Assembly: GCA_021647585.1 (NCBI GenBank)
Contig: JAKIUK010000021.1
Span: forward strand, 1 to 55,762
Length of the DNA: 55,762 nt
Direction of reading: 5' to 3'
Origin: Methylococcaceae bacterium
GTDB lineage: Bacteria > Pseudomonadota > Gammaproteobacteria > Methylococcales > Methylomonadaceae
The stretch's first letter is position 1; each line of letters opens with the position of its first letter. Shown in pieces: positions 42,493 through 51,705 of the stretch. The translations under genes and the position numbers were made by a program. The notes beneath the pieces were generated by a model that was not told where the DNA came from, did no database searches, and was given only the letters and a program-made list of their open reading frames with translations.

Positions 42493-43271
42493 TGACTATA
42501 CCTTTTAAGGTTGTAATACCTGCGCGCTATGGGTCAACTCGTTTGCCAGGAAAGCCGTTATTAGATATGGCAGGGCTACCCATGATTGCTCATGTATGCC
42601 AGCGTGCTATCGAAGCAGATGCTGAAGAAATCGTGGTGGCAACTGATGATCAAAGAATTTTTGATCGCGTGACTGATTTAGGTCTTAAGGTGGTAATGAC
42701 TGATGTCAATCACCACAGTGGGACGGAACGAATTAATGAAGTTGCTGAAACCTTAGCTTGGAATGAAAAAGATATCGTGGTTAACTTGCAAGGTGATGAA
42801 CCGTTAATTCCGCCAGCCTATATTAAAGATGTTGCTCTTGCACTTGGAAACCAACAGCAAGCGGGTATAGCGACGTTAGCTGCTGAAATAACTGAGAATG
42901 AAGAAATATTTAACCCCAACTCTGTTAAGGTAGTACTTAATAATGCGGGATATGCATTGTATTTTAGTCGAGCCCCGATACCTTGGGATCGAAACTCTTT
43001 TACTGCCACGAGTGGAGAAGTTTCCCATGCAATGCCATATCTCAGGCATATAGGCATGTATGCTTATACCGTTAAATTTTTAAAAAATTACTGTTCCTGG
43101 CAACCTTCGGTATTAGAGATCGTGGAGTCTTTAGAGCAATTAAGAATTTTATGGTATGGTCAGCCGGTTTTGGTAAAAACGGTAACAAAAACACCACCCG
43201 CTGGTGTGGATACGCAGGCAGATTTGGAACGTGTTGAGAAAGTTATGTTACAAACCCGCAAAGGTATATAA
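42492..43271 (+). CDS. kdsB: 3-deoxy-manno-octulosonate cytidylyltransferase
   Basis: Activates Kdo as CMP-Kdo for lipopolysaccharide core synthesis. The N-terminal nucleotide-binding motif is IPARYGSTRLPGKPL. Next come EEIVVATDD and VNLQGDEPLIPP near residue 98 (the Asp binds metal). YFSRAPIPWDR, HIGMYAYTVKFL and SLEQLRILWYG follow. It is 259 residues. The ATG overlaps the preceding stop, so the operon continues tightly. Confidence 0.97.
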   Translation: MTIPFKVVIPARYGSTRLPGKPLLDMAGLPMIAHVCQRAIEADAEEIVVATDDQRIFDRVTDLGLKVVMTDVNHHSGTERINEVAETLAWNEKDIVVNLQGDEPLIPPAYIKDVALALGNQQQAGIATLAAEITENEEIFNPNSVKVVLNNAGYALYFSRAPIPWDRNSFTATSGEVSHAMPYLRHIGMYAYTVKFLKNYCSWQPSVLEIVESLEQLRILWYGQPVLVKTVTKTPPAGVDTQADLERVEKVMLQTRKGI

Positions 43272-43389
43272 ACAGGTTATAATAGTCGATTATAGTTTTT
43301 ATATAAATTTAATATTATCTACTAACAACAGTAACTTAAGCGATATATCACTATTTATTGTTACCTCCTGTTATTTATAAGAGCCATTA

Positions 43390-44574
43390 ATGGAAGAATT
43401 TCGTCGTATCAGTCGCCTCCCTCCTTACGTATTTAATATCGTTAATGAGTTGAAGGCAAAGGCCCGCTCAGAAGGTGAGGATATCATTGACTTTGGTATG
43501 GGCAACCCTGATCAGCCCACACCAAAGCATATCGTTGCTAAAATGGTTGAGGCTGCAGAGCGGGATGATACTCATCGTTACTCAATTTCTCGAGGAATCC
43601 CTCGCCTACGAAAAGCAATTTGTCAATGGTATAAAAATCGTTTTGATGTTGATTTAGATCCTGAAACTGAAGCTATTGTTACCATAGGCTCAAAAGAAGG
43701 TCTGGCTCACTTGGCACTGGCAACCTTAGGCCCTGGCGATGTGGTGCTGGTCCCTAATCCTGCTTATCCTATACATCCCTATGGTGTAGTGATTGCAGGC
43801 GCAGATTTAAGGCACGTCAAAATGGTACCTGGCGTTGATTTTTTTGATGAGCTACATAAGGCAATTTTAGACTCCTGGCCTAAACCAAAAATGCTGATTC
43901 TTAATTTTCCTGGCAACCCGACCAGTCAATGTGTCGAACTGGAGTTTTTTGAAAAAGTAGTTGCAATAGCTAAAGAACATAATATTTGGATAGTGCATGA
44001 TATAGCTTATGCAGATATTGTTTTTGATGGTTATAAAGCACCTTCTATATTACAAGTAGCCGGGGCAAAAGACATAGCGGTAGAATTTTATTCATTGTCA
44101 AAAAGCTATAACATGCCTGGCTGGCGTGTCGGCTTTATGTGTGGAAATCAAACCTTAGTTGCAGCATTAACCCGTATTAAATCCTACCTGGATTATGGCA
44201 TGTTTACCCCCATACAAGTTGCAGCTATAGCAGCCCTCGAAGGACCCCAGGATTGTGTGGCAGAAATTTGTGATATGTACAAGAACAGAAGAGATGTACT
44301 GTGTGATGGTTTAAATGGCATGGGCTGGAAAGTAGAAAAACCGAAAGCGACCATGTTTGTCTGGGTTCCCATTCCAGAACCGTATAAGGAAATGAAGTCA
44401 GTGGAATTTTGTAAAAAGATGATTATTGATGCGAAAGTGGCAGTTTCACCTGGAATTGGTTTCGGACAATACGGTGATGATCATGTCAGGTTTAGTCTGA
44501 TTGAAAATGAGCACAGGACACGACAGGCACTAAGAGGTATCCGAAATATGCTAAAAAAAGATGGTATTGTTTAA
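43390..44574 (+). CDS. alaC: Alanine transaminase AlaC
   Basis: Fold-type I PLP aminotransferase making alanine from pyruvate. The N-terminus MEEFRRISRLPPYVFNIVNE and the 394-residue length match AlaC (YfdZ). The substrate loop is NFPGNPTSQ; the PLP lysine is in SLSKSYNMPGWRVGF near residue 240; the C-terminal arginine is in DHVRFSLIENEHRTRQA. It is 137 bp upstream of hom. Other class I aminotransferases of similar sequence use aspartate or methionine, so specificity is inferred. Confidence 0.9.
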   Translation: MEEFRRISRLPPYVFNIVNELKAKARSEGEDIIDFGMGNPDQPTPKHIVAKMVEAAERDDTHRYSISRGIPRLRKAICQWYKNRFDVDLDPETEAIVTIGSKEGLAHLALATLGPGDVVLVPNPAYPIHPYGVVIAGADLRHVKMVPGVDFFDELHKAILDSWPKPKMLILNFPGNPTSQCVELEFFEKVVAIAKEHNIWIVHDIAYADIVFDGYKAPSILQVAGAKDIAVEFYSLSKSYNMPGWRVGFMCGNQTLVAALTRIKSYLDYGMFTPIQVAAIAALEGPQDCVAEICDMYKNRRDVLCDGLNGMGWKVEKPKATMFVWVPIPEPYKEMKSVEFCKKMIIDAKVAVSPGIGFGQYGDDHVRFSLIENEHRTRQALRGIRNMLKKDGIV

Positions 44575-44711
44575 ACATATGTAAAGCGAGTGGACTCTAG
44601 TCCGCTGTTCTCAAGGGGAGTGTGGTCTCAAATGGCCTCCTGCCTCAAGCGACAAATAGACATCCCTGTAAGGCGGACGAATGTCCTATCTACAAATATT
44701 AGGAGTTACAA

Positions 44712-46022
44712 TTGGAAGCGGTAAAAATTGGTGTTTTAGGGTTAGGTACTGTGGGCGGTGGAGTCGTTAATGTACTTAAAAGGAATGCAACAGAAATTTC
44801 TCGTAGAGCTGGACGAGAAATAATTGTAACTAGGGCATCGGCAAGAGATTTAAGCCGGGAAAGAATTTGTGATACTCATGATATAACCCTGACCACGGAC
44901 CCATTTGAAATTATTAATGATCCTGACATAGACATAGTGCTAGAACTTATAGGGGGCACGGATCTAGCCAAGAAATTGGTATTGCAGGCTATAGAATGTG
45001 GTAAACATGTTGTAACAGCGAATAAAGCGTTAATTGCCTTACATGGCAATGAGATTTTTGCTAAAGCCAGTGAAAAAGGGGTCATGGTTTTATTTGAATC
45101 TGCTGTAGCTGGTGGAATCCCCATTGTTAAAGCAATTCGCGAAGGACTAAGTGGAAATCAAATCGAATGGTTAGCTGGAATTATCAATGGCACTGGTAAT
45201 TTTATTCTGACTGAAATGCGCGACAAAGGACGTGATTTTGCAGACGTATTAGCTGAAGCACAGGCATTAGGTTACGCTGAAGCCGACCCTACCTTTGATG
45301 TGGAAGGAATTGATGCCGGTCATAAACTGGCTATTCTGGCTTCATTAGCCTTTGGTATACCGCTGCAATTTGACAAGGTGTTTACCGAAGGGATTACTAA
45401 AATCACCCGGGCTGATGTTGAATATGCTGAAGAATTAGGCTATCGGATTAAACATTTAGGCATAGCCAGAAAAACGGAACAAGGTATTGAATTAAGAGTA
45501 CATCCAACATTAATTCCTGCAAGACGATTAATTGCAAATGTTGATGGCGTGATGAATGCCGTTTTAGTGCAGGGAGATGCAGTTGGGCCAACTTTGTATT
45601 ATGGCGCTGGAGCAGGAGCTGAGCCAACAGCATCAGCCGTTATTGCAGATGTTGTTGACGTTGTAAGAGTATTAACGGGTGACCCTGAACACAGGGTGCC
45701 ACACTTGGCATTTCAAGCTGATGCCATTTCTGATATTCCCGTTTTGTCTTCTGAACAAATAAAAACAGCATACTATTTACGTTTAAATGCAGAAGATAAG
45801 CCAGGAGTTCTAGCAGAAGTCACCAGAATTTTAGCTGACCACCAAATTAGCATTGAAGCGTTGATTCAAAAAGAACCGTTAGCGGGTGAAACAACTCTAC
45901 CGGTCATTATGTTGACTCAAACAACGTTAGAAAAAGAAATGAATGCTGCACAAACTGAAATTGAAGCATTACCTACAATTACTGGCTCAATCAGCCGAAT
46001 TCGCTTGGAAACATTAGGATAA
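44712..46022 (+). CDS. hom: Homoserine dehydrogenase
   Basis: Reduces aspartate semialdehyde to homoserine. It has an N-terminal NAD(P)-binding fold with VKIGVLGLGTVGGGVV, the catalytic region TANKALIALHG and GGIPIVKAIREGLSGN, then INGTGNFILTEM and a DAGHKLAILASLAFG segment. A C-terminal ACT domain (from about residue 350, YLRLNAEDKPGVLAEVTRIL) implies allosteric control by threonine. The start is TTG 44712, supported by AGGAG. It is monofunctional (436 residues, no aspartokinase). thrC follows 5 bp later. Confidence 0.97.
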   Translation: MEAVKIGVLGLGTVGGGVVNVLKRNATEISRRAGREIIVTRASARDLSRERICDTHDITLTTDPFEIINDPDIDIVLELIGGTDLAKKLVLQAIECGKHVVTANKALIALHGNEIFAKASEKGVMVLFESAVAGGIPIVKAIREGLSGNQIEWLAGIINGTGNFILTEMRDKGRDFADVLAEAQALGYAEADPTFDVEGIDAGHKLAILASLAFGIPLQFDKVFTEGITKITRADVEYAEELGYRIKHLGIARKTEQGIELRVHPTLIPARRLIANVDGVMNAVLVQGDAVGPTLYYGAGAGAEPTASAVIADVVDVVRVLTGDPEHRVPHLAFQADAISDIPVLSSEQIKTAYYLRLNAEDKPGVLAEVTRILADHQISIEALIQKEPLAGETTLPVIMLTQTTLEKEMNAAQTEIEALPTITGSISRIRLETLG

Positions 46023-46027
46023 ACAAT

Positions 46028-47116
46028 ATGTCTACTCGATACACGGGTTTAATTGAACGCTATAGAAACCGTTTACCTGTCAATGATGATGCACGTATCA
46101 TCAGTATTGGAGAGGGAAACACCCCCTTAATTCAACTACAAAATATTCCTAAGATTATTGCTAAAGATGTAGATATTTATGTCAAATACGAAGGTTTGAA
46201 TCCTACCGGATCTTTTAAAGATCGTGGCATGACCATGGCTGTCACCAAAGCAGTTGATGAGGGCAGCCAGGCTATTATCTGTGCATCAACAGGCAATACC
46301 TCTGCATCAGCTGCTGCCTATGCAGTGCGTGCAGGCATTAAAGCTTTTGTATTAATCCCTGAGGGCAAAATTGCTTTAGGAAAATTAGCGCAAACTTTAA
46401 TGTATGGCGCTGAAATTATTCAGATTAATGGTAATTTTGATGATGGCATGTCTTTGGTTAAAGAAATAGTTGATCACGCACCTGTGACTATCGTAAACTC
46501 CATCAATCCGTTTAGAATTGACGGGCAGAAAACAGCAGCTTTTGAAATTGTTGATGAATTAGGTGATGCGCCTGATTATCATTGTTTACCCGTAGGTAAT
46601 GCTGGAAATATAACGGCTTATTGGAAAGGTTACACGGAATATGCTGCTGATCAAGGTGCTATAGCAGCAGTTGCAACTAAGCGTCCCATCATGTGTGGTT
46701 ATCAAGCAGCCGGGGCAGCACCCTTCATCAGTGGAGAAATGGTTGATAACCCGGAAACTATTGCTACCGCAATCCGTATCGGTAGACCTCAATCATGGGA
46801 TTTTGCCTGGAATGCTCAAAAAGAATCGGGTGGCTGGTTTGATTGTTTTACCGATGAAAAAATATTGAAAGCGCATAAAATGCTTTCACAATATGAGGGT
46901 ATCTTCTGCGAACCTGCTTCAGCGACTTCTTTAGCCGGTGCTTTAAAGGATATAGCCAGTGGAAAAATCCCTGAAGGTAGCAAGATTGTCTGTACTTTAA
47001 CCGGCAATGGTTTAAAAGATCCTGATACGGCGATTAATCAATGTAAAGATTCACATCCAGTAACCATTGATGCGACACTTGATGCAGTTAAGAAAGCTAT
47101 TTTGGATCAAATGTAA
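46028..47116 (+). CDS. thrC: Threonine synthase
   Basis: PLP-dependent conversion of O-phosphohomoserine to threonine. It has the short (~360-residue) form. SIGEGNTPLIQL is at the N-terminus; the PLP-binding Lys is in NPTGSFKDRGMTMAVT; the Ser/Thr loop is CASTGNTSASAAAYA; PVGNAGNITAYWKG binds the PLP phosphate. It is 5 bp downstream of hom and ends at a good terminator, closing the hom-thrC operon. Confidence 0.97.
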   Translation: MSTRYTGLIERYRNRLPVNDDARIISIGEGNTPLIQLQNIPKIIAKDVDIYVKYEGLNPTGSFKDRGMTMAVTKAVDEGSQAIICASTGNTSASAAAYAVRAGIKAFVLIPEGKIALGKLAQTLMYGAEIIQINGNFDDGMSLVKEIVDHAPVTIVNSINPFRIDGQKTAAFEIVDELGDAPDYHCLPVGNAGNITAYWKGYTEYAADQGAIAAVATKRPIMCGYQAAGAAPFISGEMVDNPETIATAIRIGRPQSWDFAWNAQKESGGWFDCFTDEKILKAHKMLSQYEGIFCEPASATSLAGALKDIASGKIPEGSKIVCTLTGNGLKDPDTAINQCKDSHPVTIDATLDAVKKAILDQM

Positions 47117-47147
47117 TTAGAAATATAGAATTGCAGTCACCTTAATT

Positions 47148-47171
47148 AAGCCGGCTAATGTCGGCTTTTTT
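47148..47171 (+). terminator. Intrinsic terminator after thrC
   Basis: AAGCCGGC pairs with GTCGGCTT around TAAT, followed by six T. It overlaps the upstream-most possible recJ start (47158), which argues that recJ starts further down. Confidence 0.85.
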
Positions 47172-47193
47172 GGTCTATTTATTGGTCATATGT

Positions 47194-48939
47194 ATGTATC
47201 ATCAAGGCGTTAAAAAAAACATAGTTCCTCGTCCTAAAAGAAAGAAAAAATCACACTTAAAAGATATTGATCCGATTTTGAGCAAGATATTTGCAGCTCG
47301 GGGTATTACGGAAAATGAACAATTAGAGCGTACTTTAGTAAAACTGCCATCACCGTGGCTTTTGTCTGGAATGGAGACAATGGTCGAGCATTTAATTACA
47401 GCAATAGATCAACAGCAAAAAATCACAATTGTTGCTGATTTTGATGCTGATGGTGCTACAAGTTGTGTTGTTGCAATGAAAGGTCTTGAACTGTTAGGTG
47501 CAAGCAAGGTTTCTTATGTTGTTCCTAATCGCTTTGAATATGGTTATGGACTGACACCCGAAATTGTTGAACTGGTCATGCAGCAACAACCTGATATCAT
47601 TATCACTGTAGATAATGGAATTTCCAGTATTGATGGTGTTAACGCGGCCAAAGATGCGGGCATTAAAGTGCTTGTTACTGACCATCATTTACCGGCAGAT
47701 CAATTGCCTGCTGCTGATGCCATAGTGAATCCAAACTTGATTGATGATGAATTTCCTAGCGGCAATATCGCAGGGGTGGGTGTTATTTTTTATGTATTGC
47801 TGGCACTACGGAGTCGGTTACGAGAACAAGGCCGGTTTCAACAACAAGGTGTACAACAACCAAATCTAGCTCAATTATTGGATTTTGTTGCGCTAGGGAC
47901 AGTTGCGGATGTAGTTGCTTTGGATCAGGTTAACAGAATATTAGTGCATCAAGGTCTATTAAGAATTCGATCTGGACATGCTCATCCCGGGGTTAGGGCG
48001 CTTATTGAAATTGCCAAAAAACAATTTAATTCAATTAACTCATCAGATTTAGGTTTTGCTTTAGGTCCACGGCTCAATGCTGCAGGACGTATGGATGATA
48101 TGTCTCTAGGTATACAATGTTTACTGACAGATGATGAAGCATTAGCCAAAGACATTGCTGAACAACTGGATGAGCTCAATAAAGACCGCAAAGATGTCGA
48201 AGCGCAAATGAAAAATGAAGCAATGTCATTGTTAAAAGACATGAAGGCGCTTGATGAAAAGCATTTACCGGCTGGCGTTTGTCTTTTTGAGAAATATTGG
48301 CATCAAGGAGTAATAGGAATCCTGGCTTCCAGAATTAAAGATCGTTTACACAGACCTGTGGTTGCTTTTGCTTCTGCAGATAATGGTGAAATCAAAGGAT
48401 CTGCACGTTCAATTCCTGGTGTTCATATACGTGATGTGTTGAGTGAGATAGCATCATCTCACCCACAAATACTGAGTAAATTTGGTGGCCATGCAATGGC
48501 AGCTGGAATGAGTATCAAGATGCATGATTATCCAGTTTTTGCCTTGGCTTTTGATGAAATAGTAGCGAAACACCTTGATAACGTAGATTTGGAACAAAAA
48601 ATATATACTGATGGACAATTGTCTGAAAAAGAAATTACGCAGGAATTTTCTCAGCATTTAAAAGAGTCAGGAACCTGGGGGCAAGAATTTCCTGAGCCGG
48701 TATTTGATGGCGTTTTTGATGTTATACAATGCAGAATTGTAGGGCAGCAACACCTAAAATTTGTACTCAGATTTCCATTTAGTGAATTATTATTTGATGC
48801 GATAGCTTTTTTTGTCGAAAAGCCAGAGATGTGGCTGGGAATTCGGTCAATCAATACTGCTTATAAGCTTGATATCAATGAATACCGAGGTAATAAAAGT
48901 GTGCAGTTAATGTTGCAGTATTTTGAAAAGCTAGAATAA
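47194..48939 (+). CDS. recJ: Single-stranded-DNA exonuclease RecJ
   Basis: 5'-3' single-strand exonuclease for recombination and mismatch repair. The DHH motifs are intact: VADFDADGATS, ITVDNGIS, LVTDHHLP and FVALGTVADVVAL. The DHHA1 domain is SKFGGHAMAAGMSI near residue 435, followed by an OB-like C-terminal domain. I chose the ATG at 47194 because the longer frame begins inside the thrC terminator; this gives about 581 residues. Single gene, and the next genes are convergent. Confidence 0.95.
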   Translation: MYHQGVKKNIVPRPKRKKKSHLKDIDPILSKIFAARGITENEQLERTLVKLPSPWLLSGMETMVEHLITAIDQQQKITIVADFDADGATSCVVAMKGLELLGASKVSYVVPNRFEYGYGLTPEIVELVMQQQPDIIITVDNGISSIDGVNAAKDAGIKVLVTDHHLPADQLPAADAIVNPNLIDDEFPSGNIAGVGVIFYVLLALRSRLREQGRFQQQGVQQPNLAQLLDFVALGTVADVVALDQVNRILVHQGLLRIRSGHAHPGVRALIEIAKKQFNSINSSDLGFALGPRLNAAGRMDDMSLGIQCLLTDDEALAKDIAEQLDELNKDRKDVEAQMKNEAMSLLKDMKALDEKHLPAGVCLFEKYWHQGVIGILASRIKDRLHRPVVAFASADNGEIKGSARSIPGVHIRDVLSEIASSHPQILSKFGGHAMAAGMSIKMHDYPVFALAFDEIVAKHLDNVDLEQKIYTDGQLSEKEITQEFSQHLKESGTWGQEFPEPVFDGVFDVIQCRIVGQQHLKFVLRFPFSELLFDAIAFFVEKPEMWLGIRSINTAYKLDINEYRGNKSVQLMLQYFEKLE

Positions 48940-48974
48940 AACTTTACCCAGTATTGTTGGCGTAATAGCAATCT

Positions 48975-49019
48975 GATGATTCACGGAATCATGGTATCTA
49001 CAAGAATCCGTGATCATCT
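48975..49019. repeat. Hairpin between recJ and a convergent gene
   Basis: GATGATTCACGGAATC and GAATCCGTGATCATC are near-complementary around a 13-base loop. There is no T-run, but it may still terminate recJ or the convergent transcript. A similar GATCACGGATTC sequence occurs near 38855, so it belongs to a dispersed family. Confidence 0.6.
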
Positions 49020-49047
49020 GGAAGGGGATTTGCTGATTTGATTGTTA

Positions 49048-49359
49048 TTAATCCTTATCCTTATCCTGCTGGAATATGTCATTGAGTAAATGTCTTTCAC
49101 CTTCAGTCAATAAAGGATTCAGTTTTGAGGAGATGGGTGATAAAGTTGTACGAGGTGGTACTCGACGGGATTTTATTTGTCTACGCTCAAAGCTACGTCT
49201 ATCAGAAGAACGACGGTCCTGAACAGGCCATAATGGCTGTTCATGTTTAATGTTTGCTAACCAATTAAGCGTTGAAAAGTGATGAAGTATTACCCGTCTT
49301 TGTACAAAACGTCGTTCGACTTTTCGTCTAAACTGTTGTCTGGAATCATTAAAAGCCAT
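49048..49359 (-). CDS. Small arginine-rich protein of unknown function
   Basis: A 103-residue, strongly basic protein with repeated RR pairs (RRKVERRFVQRR, DRRSSDRRSFERRQIKSRR) and an acidic, Asp/Lys tail. There is no signal peptide, membrane segment or cysteine cluster. The composition suggests nucleic-acid or membrane-surface binding, but I do not recognise a family. It is 49 bp downstream of the DHH-like gene, in the same direction, so it probably ends the fbp-DHH transcript. Confidence 0.6.
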   Translation of the reverse strand: MAFNDSRQQFRRKVERRFVQRRVILHHFSTLNWLANIKHEQPLWPVQDRRSSDRRSFERRQIKSRRVPPRTTLSPISSKLNPLLTEGERHLLNDIFQQDKDKD

Positions 49360-49408
49360 AATTATAAAACTTAGTCTTGATGTAAGGTATATATTATAAA
49401 TGAGTTAA

Positions 49409-50374
49409 CTAATGATCGGTATTATATTTTTTTTCAAATGCTGAAATAAATTCAGCTAATTCTGCAATGGCTAAATGATTTATTCCAGCCGCGGCTTTTC
49501 TTCCTCCTCCGGTAGGAAATAATGAACATAGTTCATCAGCTCCCGATTTATTGTTTAATGGAGCTCGAACACTTATTTGATAGCCTTTTTTACTATTAAC
49601 ACTTACAACAGCATGTGCTCGGTCAGGATGATTATTTGCAAGTTTGTTACCAAATACGCCATTTACTCGCCGGGCCCATATTTCATCCGGAAATAAATAA
49701 ACAGCCACGTTTTTTGTTTGATATTCAGGGTTGATATGTTCAGCACTTGCCATATCATCAGCATAGCCAGCTAATAGCTTTTCATACACATCCACACTGT
49801 CAGCCATGAAGTCAAAAGGGGAGGCATAGGGTTGTAGCTCATGATAAAGTAGATCAGGGGCAAAATGTAAATCAGCGATACTGCTGCCATAGCTGTTGTA
49901 GTTTATGCAAATGCCCAGTAATTTAAGCTGTTCTAATTGATTTTCTGATAAGGAAAGGGGAAATGCAGCTTGTGTGGCACTGTTGAATAAATTATCGCCA
50001 AAAGCTGCAGTGACGGCCCATTCTCTGTATTTGCCTTCCAGATAGTCATTGACCAGAAGACTGGTGCATGTGTTAGCATCAGTATTGATCAGTGTTTGTA
50101 GTTTTTTATGTGTTGGGATGTCACCCGAACGATGGTGATCAACATAGAAAACACTGGCTCCTTCTTCAAGTAATCTCTCTACTGAAGATCTGTTTTTTTC
50201 AAAAGAAATGTCAAGTACCGTGACTTGATCCCCTTGCTGGACTTTAACTTCATCCAATAGTTTAATATCTCTTTTTACACCGCTAACCAGTTGTGACTTT
50301 ACAGGGTTAGCCAGTCGTAATTGTAATAAAGCACAAATGCCATCTGCATCACCATTAAAAACATCTATTTGCAT
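49409..50374 (-). CDS. DHH-like phosphoesterase family protein
   Basis: A 321-residue protein. It has an N-terminal NGDADGICALLQL motif (DxD type), then VLDISFEKN and the VDHHRSG motif of the DHH family near residue 95. INTDANTCTSLLV follows, and at the C-terminus GGGRKAAAGINHL resembles the DHHA1 GGHxxAAG signature. It may cleave oligoribonucleotides or cyclic dinucleotides, or have an inorganic or sugar-phosphate substrate; this cannot be decided. The ATG overlaps the end of fbp by 10 bp, so the two are coupled. Confidence 0.82.
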   Translation of the reverse strand: MQIDVFNGDADGICALLQLRLANPVKSQLVSGVKRDIKLLDEVKVQQGDQVTVLDISFEKNRSSVERLLEEGASVFYVDHHRSGDIPTHKKLQTLINTDANTCTSLLVNDYLEGKYREWAVTAAFGDNLFNSATQAAFPLSLSENQLEQLKLLGICINYNSYGSSIADLHFAPDLLYHELQPYASPFDFMADSVDVYEKLLAGYADDMASAEHINPEYQTKNVAVYLFPDEIWARRVNGVFGNKLANNHPDRAHAVVSVNSKKGYQISVRAPLNNKSGADELCSLFPTGGGRKAAAGINHLAIAELAEFISAFEKKYNTDH

Positions 50375-51381
50375 AAATCGAACTCCTTATGATATGAAAC
50401 AATACGATTAACTTCATTTTTGGCTCCTAAAATAACAGGAACCCGTTGATGAATTTCTTTAGGGTCTATTCCTAATATACGTTCACGCCCTGTGGAACAA
50501 AGACCTCCTGCCTGTTCAACAATGAATCCAATTGGGTTGGCTTCATACATTAAACGTAATCTACCTTCTTTGCTTGGGTCACGAAGGTCAAAAGGATACA
50601 TAAAAATTCCTCCACGTGTTAATACCCTATACACCTCCGCAACCAAAGATGCAATCCAGCGCATATTAAAATCTTTCCCTCGTGTGCCATCAGTCCCTTG
50701 TAAACATTCTGCAATATAGCGTTGCATAGGCGGTTCCCAGAATCGCTGGTTAGACATATTAATGGCAAATTCCTGAGTATCATCGGGAATTTTCATGTCT
50801 GGATGAGTCAGATAGAATTCACCTATTTCCTGATCCAGGGTAAAACCATTGACACCTAACCCCGTCGTTAAGACAAGCATAGTCGATGGACCGTAAAGTA
50901 CAAATCCTGCGCAAATTTGTTCATAGCCTTTTTGTAAAAAATCATCTAGTTGGGGGGTAATGCCATTGTCGCAGCGTAAAATTGAAAATATAGTGCCAAC
51001 CGTCAGGTTAACATCAATATTCGATGACCCATCTAAAGGGTCAAATAATGCCAGGTATTTTCCTCGTGGATATTGTTCAGGTATTGCTATAGGCTCATCA
51101 TCTTCTTCAGAAGCCATGCCGGCAAGATGTCCAGTCCATTTAAGCGCATCGATCATAAAATTATTGCTGATAATATCCAGTTTTTTCTGCACCTCACCCT
51201 GCACATTTTCTGACTCAGCACTACCCCATGTACCCATTAAATCACCTTGGTTGACCAGGTGTGATATTTGTTTACATGCAGTGATAATGTCATTTAATAG
51301 AGAGCTTAATTCTGCATTTGTATCAGGGTGTTTACGTTGTTGTTCGGTAATAAATTGCGCTAAGCTAATTTTAATAGCCAT
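50365..51381 (-). CDS. fbp: Fructose-1,6-bisphosphatase class I
   Basis: Hydrolyses fructose 1,6-bisphosphate in gluconeogenesis and in sugar-phosphate regeneration. The metal-binding segment LFDPLDGSSNIDVNLTVGTI near residue 110 is diagnostic of class I. Other segments are GDLMGTWGSAESENVQGEVQ, GGIFMYPFDLRDPSKEGRLR and YEANPIGFIVEQAGG. It is 338 residues, ATG at 51381. First gene of a leftward unit. In methanotrophs it serves the ribulose monophosphate cycle and gluconeogenesis. Confidence 0.97.
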   Translation of the reverse strand: MAIKISLAQFITEQQRKHPDTNAELSSLLNDIITACKQISHLVNQGDLMGTWGSAESENVQGEVQKKLDIISNNFMIDALKWTGHLAGMASEEDDEPIAIPEQYPRGKYLALFDPLDGSSNIDVNLTVGTIFSILRCDNGITPQLDDFLQKGYEQICAGFVLYGPSTMLVLTTGLGVNGFTLDQEIGEFYLTHPDMKIPDDTQEFAINMSNQRFWEPPMQRYIAECLQGTDGTRGKDFNMRWIASLVAEVYRVLTRGGIFMYPFDLRDPSKEGRLRLMYEANPIGFIVEQAGGLCSTGRERILGIDPKEIHQRVPVILGAKNEVNRIVSYHKEFDLCK

Positions 51382-51592
51382 AGTGATAATCTCCGCTTAA
51401 ATTAAGAATTCAATCGTTAACAACCGCGTCAGTTGTTTGAGAAAGGATAGGGTTTAAAAGTTCGTGCCATTAGCGATTACTATACCTTGTATGAAGCATT
51501 AACAGCAGATATTTACAGTCGTTCTTCAGCTCAGTTTTGTAAGTTATTGAAATAATTTAATACTATAAAATAATCAGTAAAAAAACAAGAAA

Positions 51593-51639
51593 ACACAATA
51601 TATTGTGCTATTATTTAATTAAACCACTATATGTCCATA
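51593..51639. promoter_or_regulatory. Likely NrdR operator (two boxes)
   Basis: ACACAATATATTGTGC (51593-51608) agrees with the NrdR box ACACwATATATwGTGT at 15 of 16 positions. Exactly 31 bp downstream, CCACTATATGTCCATA (51624-51639) matches the first half of a second box (8 of the first 9 positions) but not the second half. A pair spaced by about three helical turns is the normal NrdR arrangement, and it lies just upstream of a ribonucleotide reductase. Confidence 0.7.
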
Positions 51640-51669
51640 TTTGATGAAATGCTACATTTCATCAAATAT
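51637..51669. promoter_or_regulatory. Perfect 15-bp inverted repeat in the nrdJ leader
   Basis: ATATTTGATGAAATG and CATTTCATCAAATAT are exact complements separated by CTA. It ends 36 bp before the nrdJa ATG. There is no T-run, so it is not a simple terminator. It could be an mRNA hairpin stabilising or masking the leader, or a binding site for a dimeric regulator. Confidence 0.7.
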
Positions 51670-51705
51670 CTGTTTTATAAGTATTTATTAGAAAGGAAAT
51701 CATCA

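Larger units (their letters stand above)
51382..51705. other. 324-bp divergent promoter region, fbp and nrdJ
   Basis: It carries the fbp promoter on the left and, on the right, a likely NrdR operator (51593-51639) and a perfect palindrome (51637-51669). A small hairpin AACAAC/GTTGTT lies near 51420. No gene is seen: the frame starting at 51631 is the upstream extension of nrdJa. Confidence 0.6.

Noticed and set aside
44575..44711. Threonine-type attenuator leader before hom
   Set aside because: No leader peptide with threonine or isoleucine codon runs and no terminator/antiterminator pair could be drawn.
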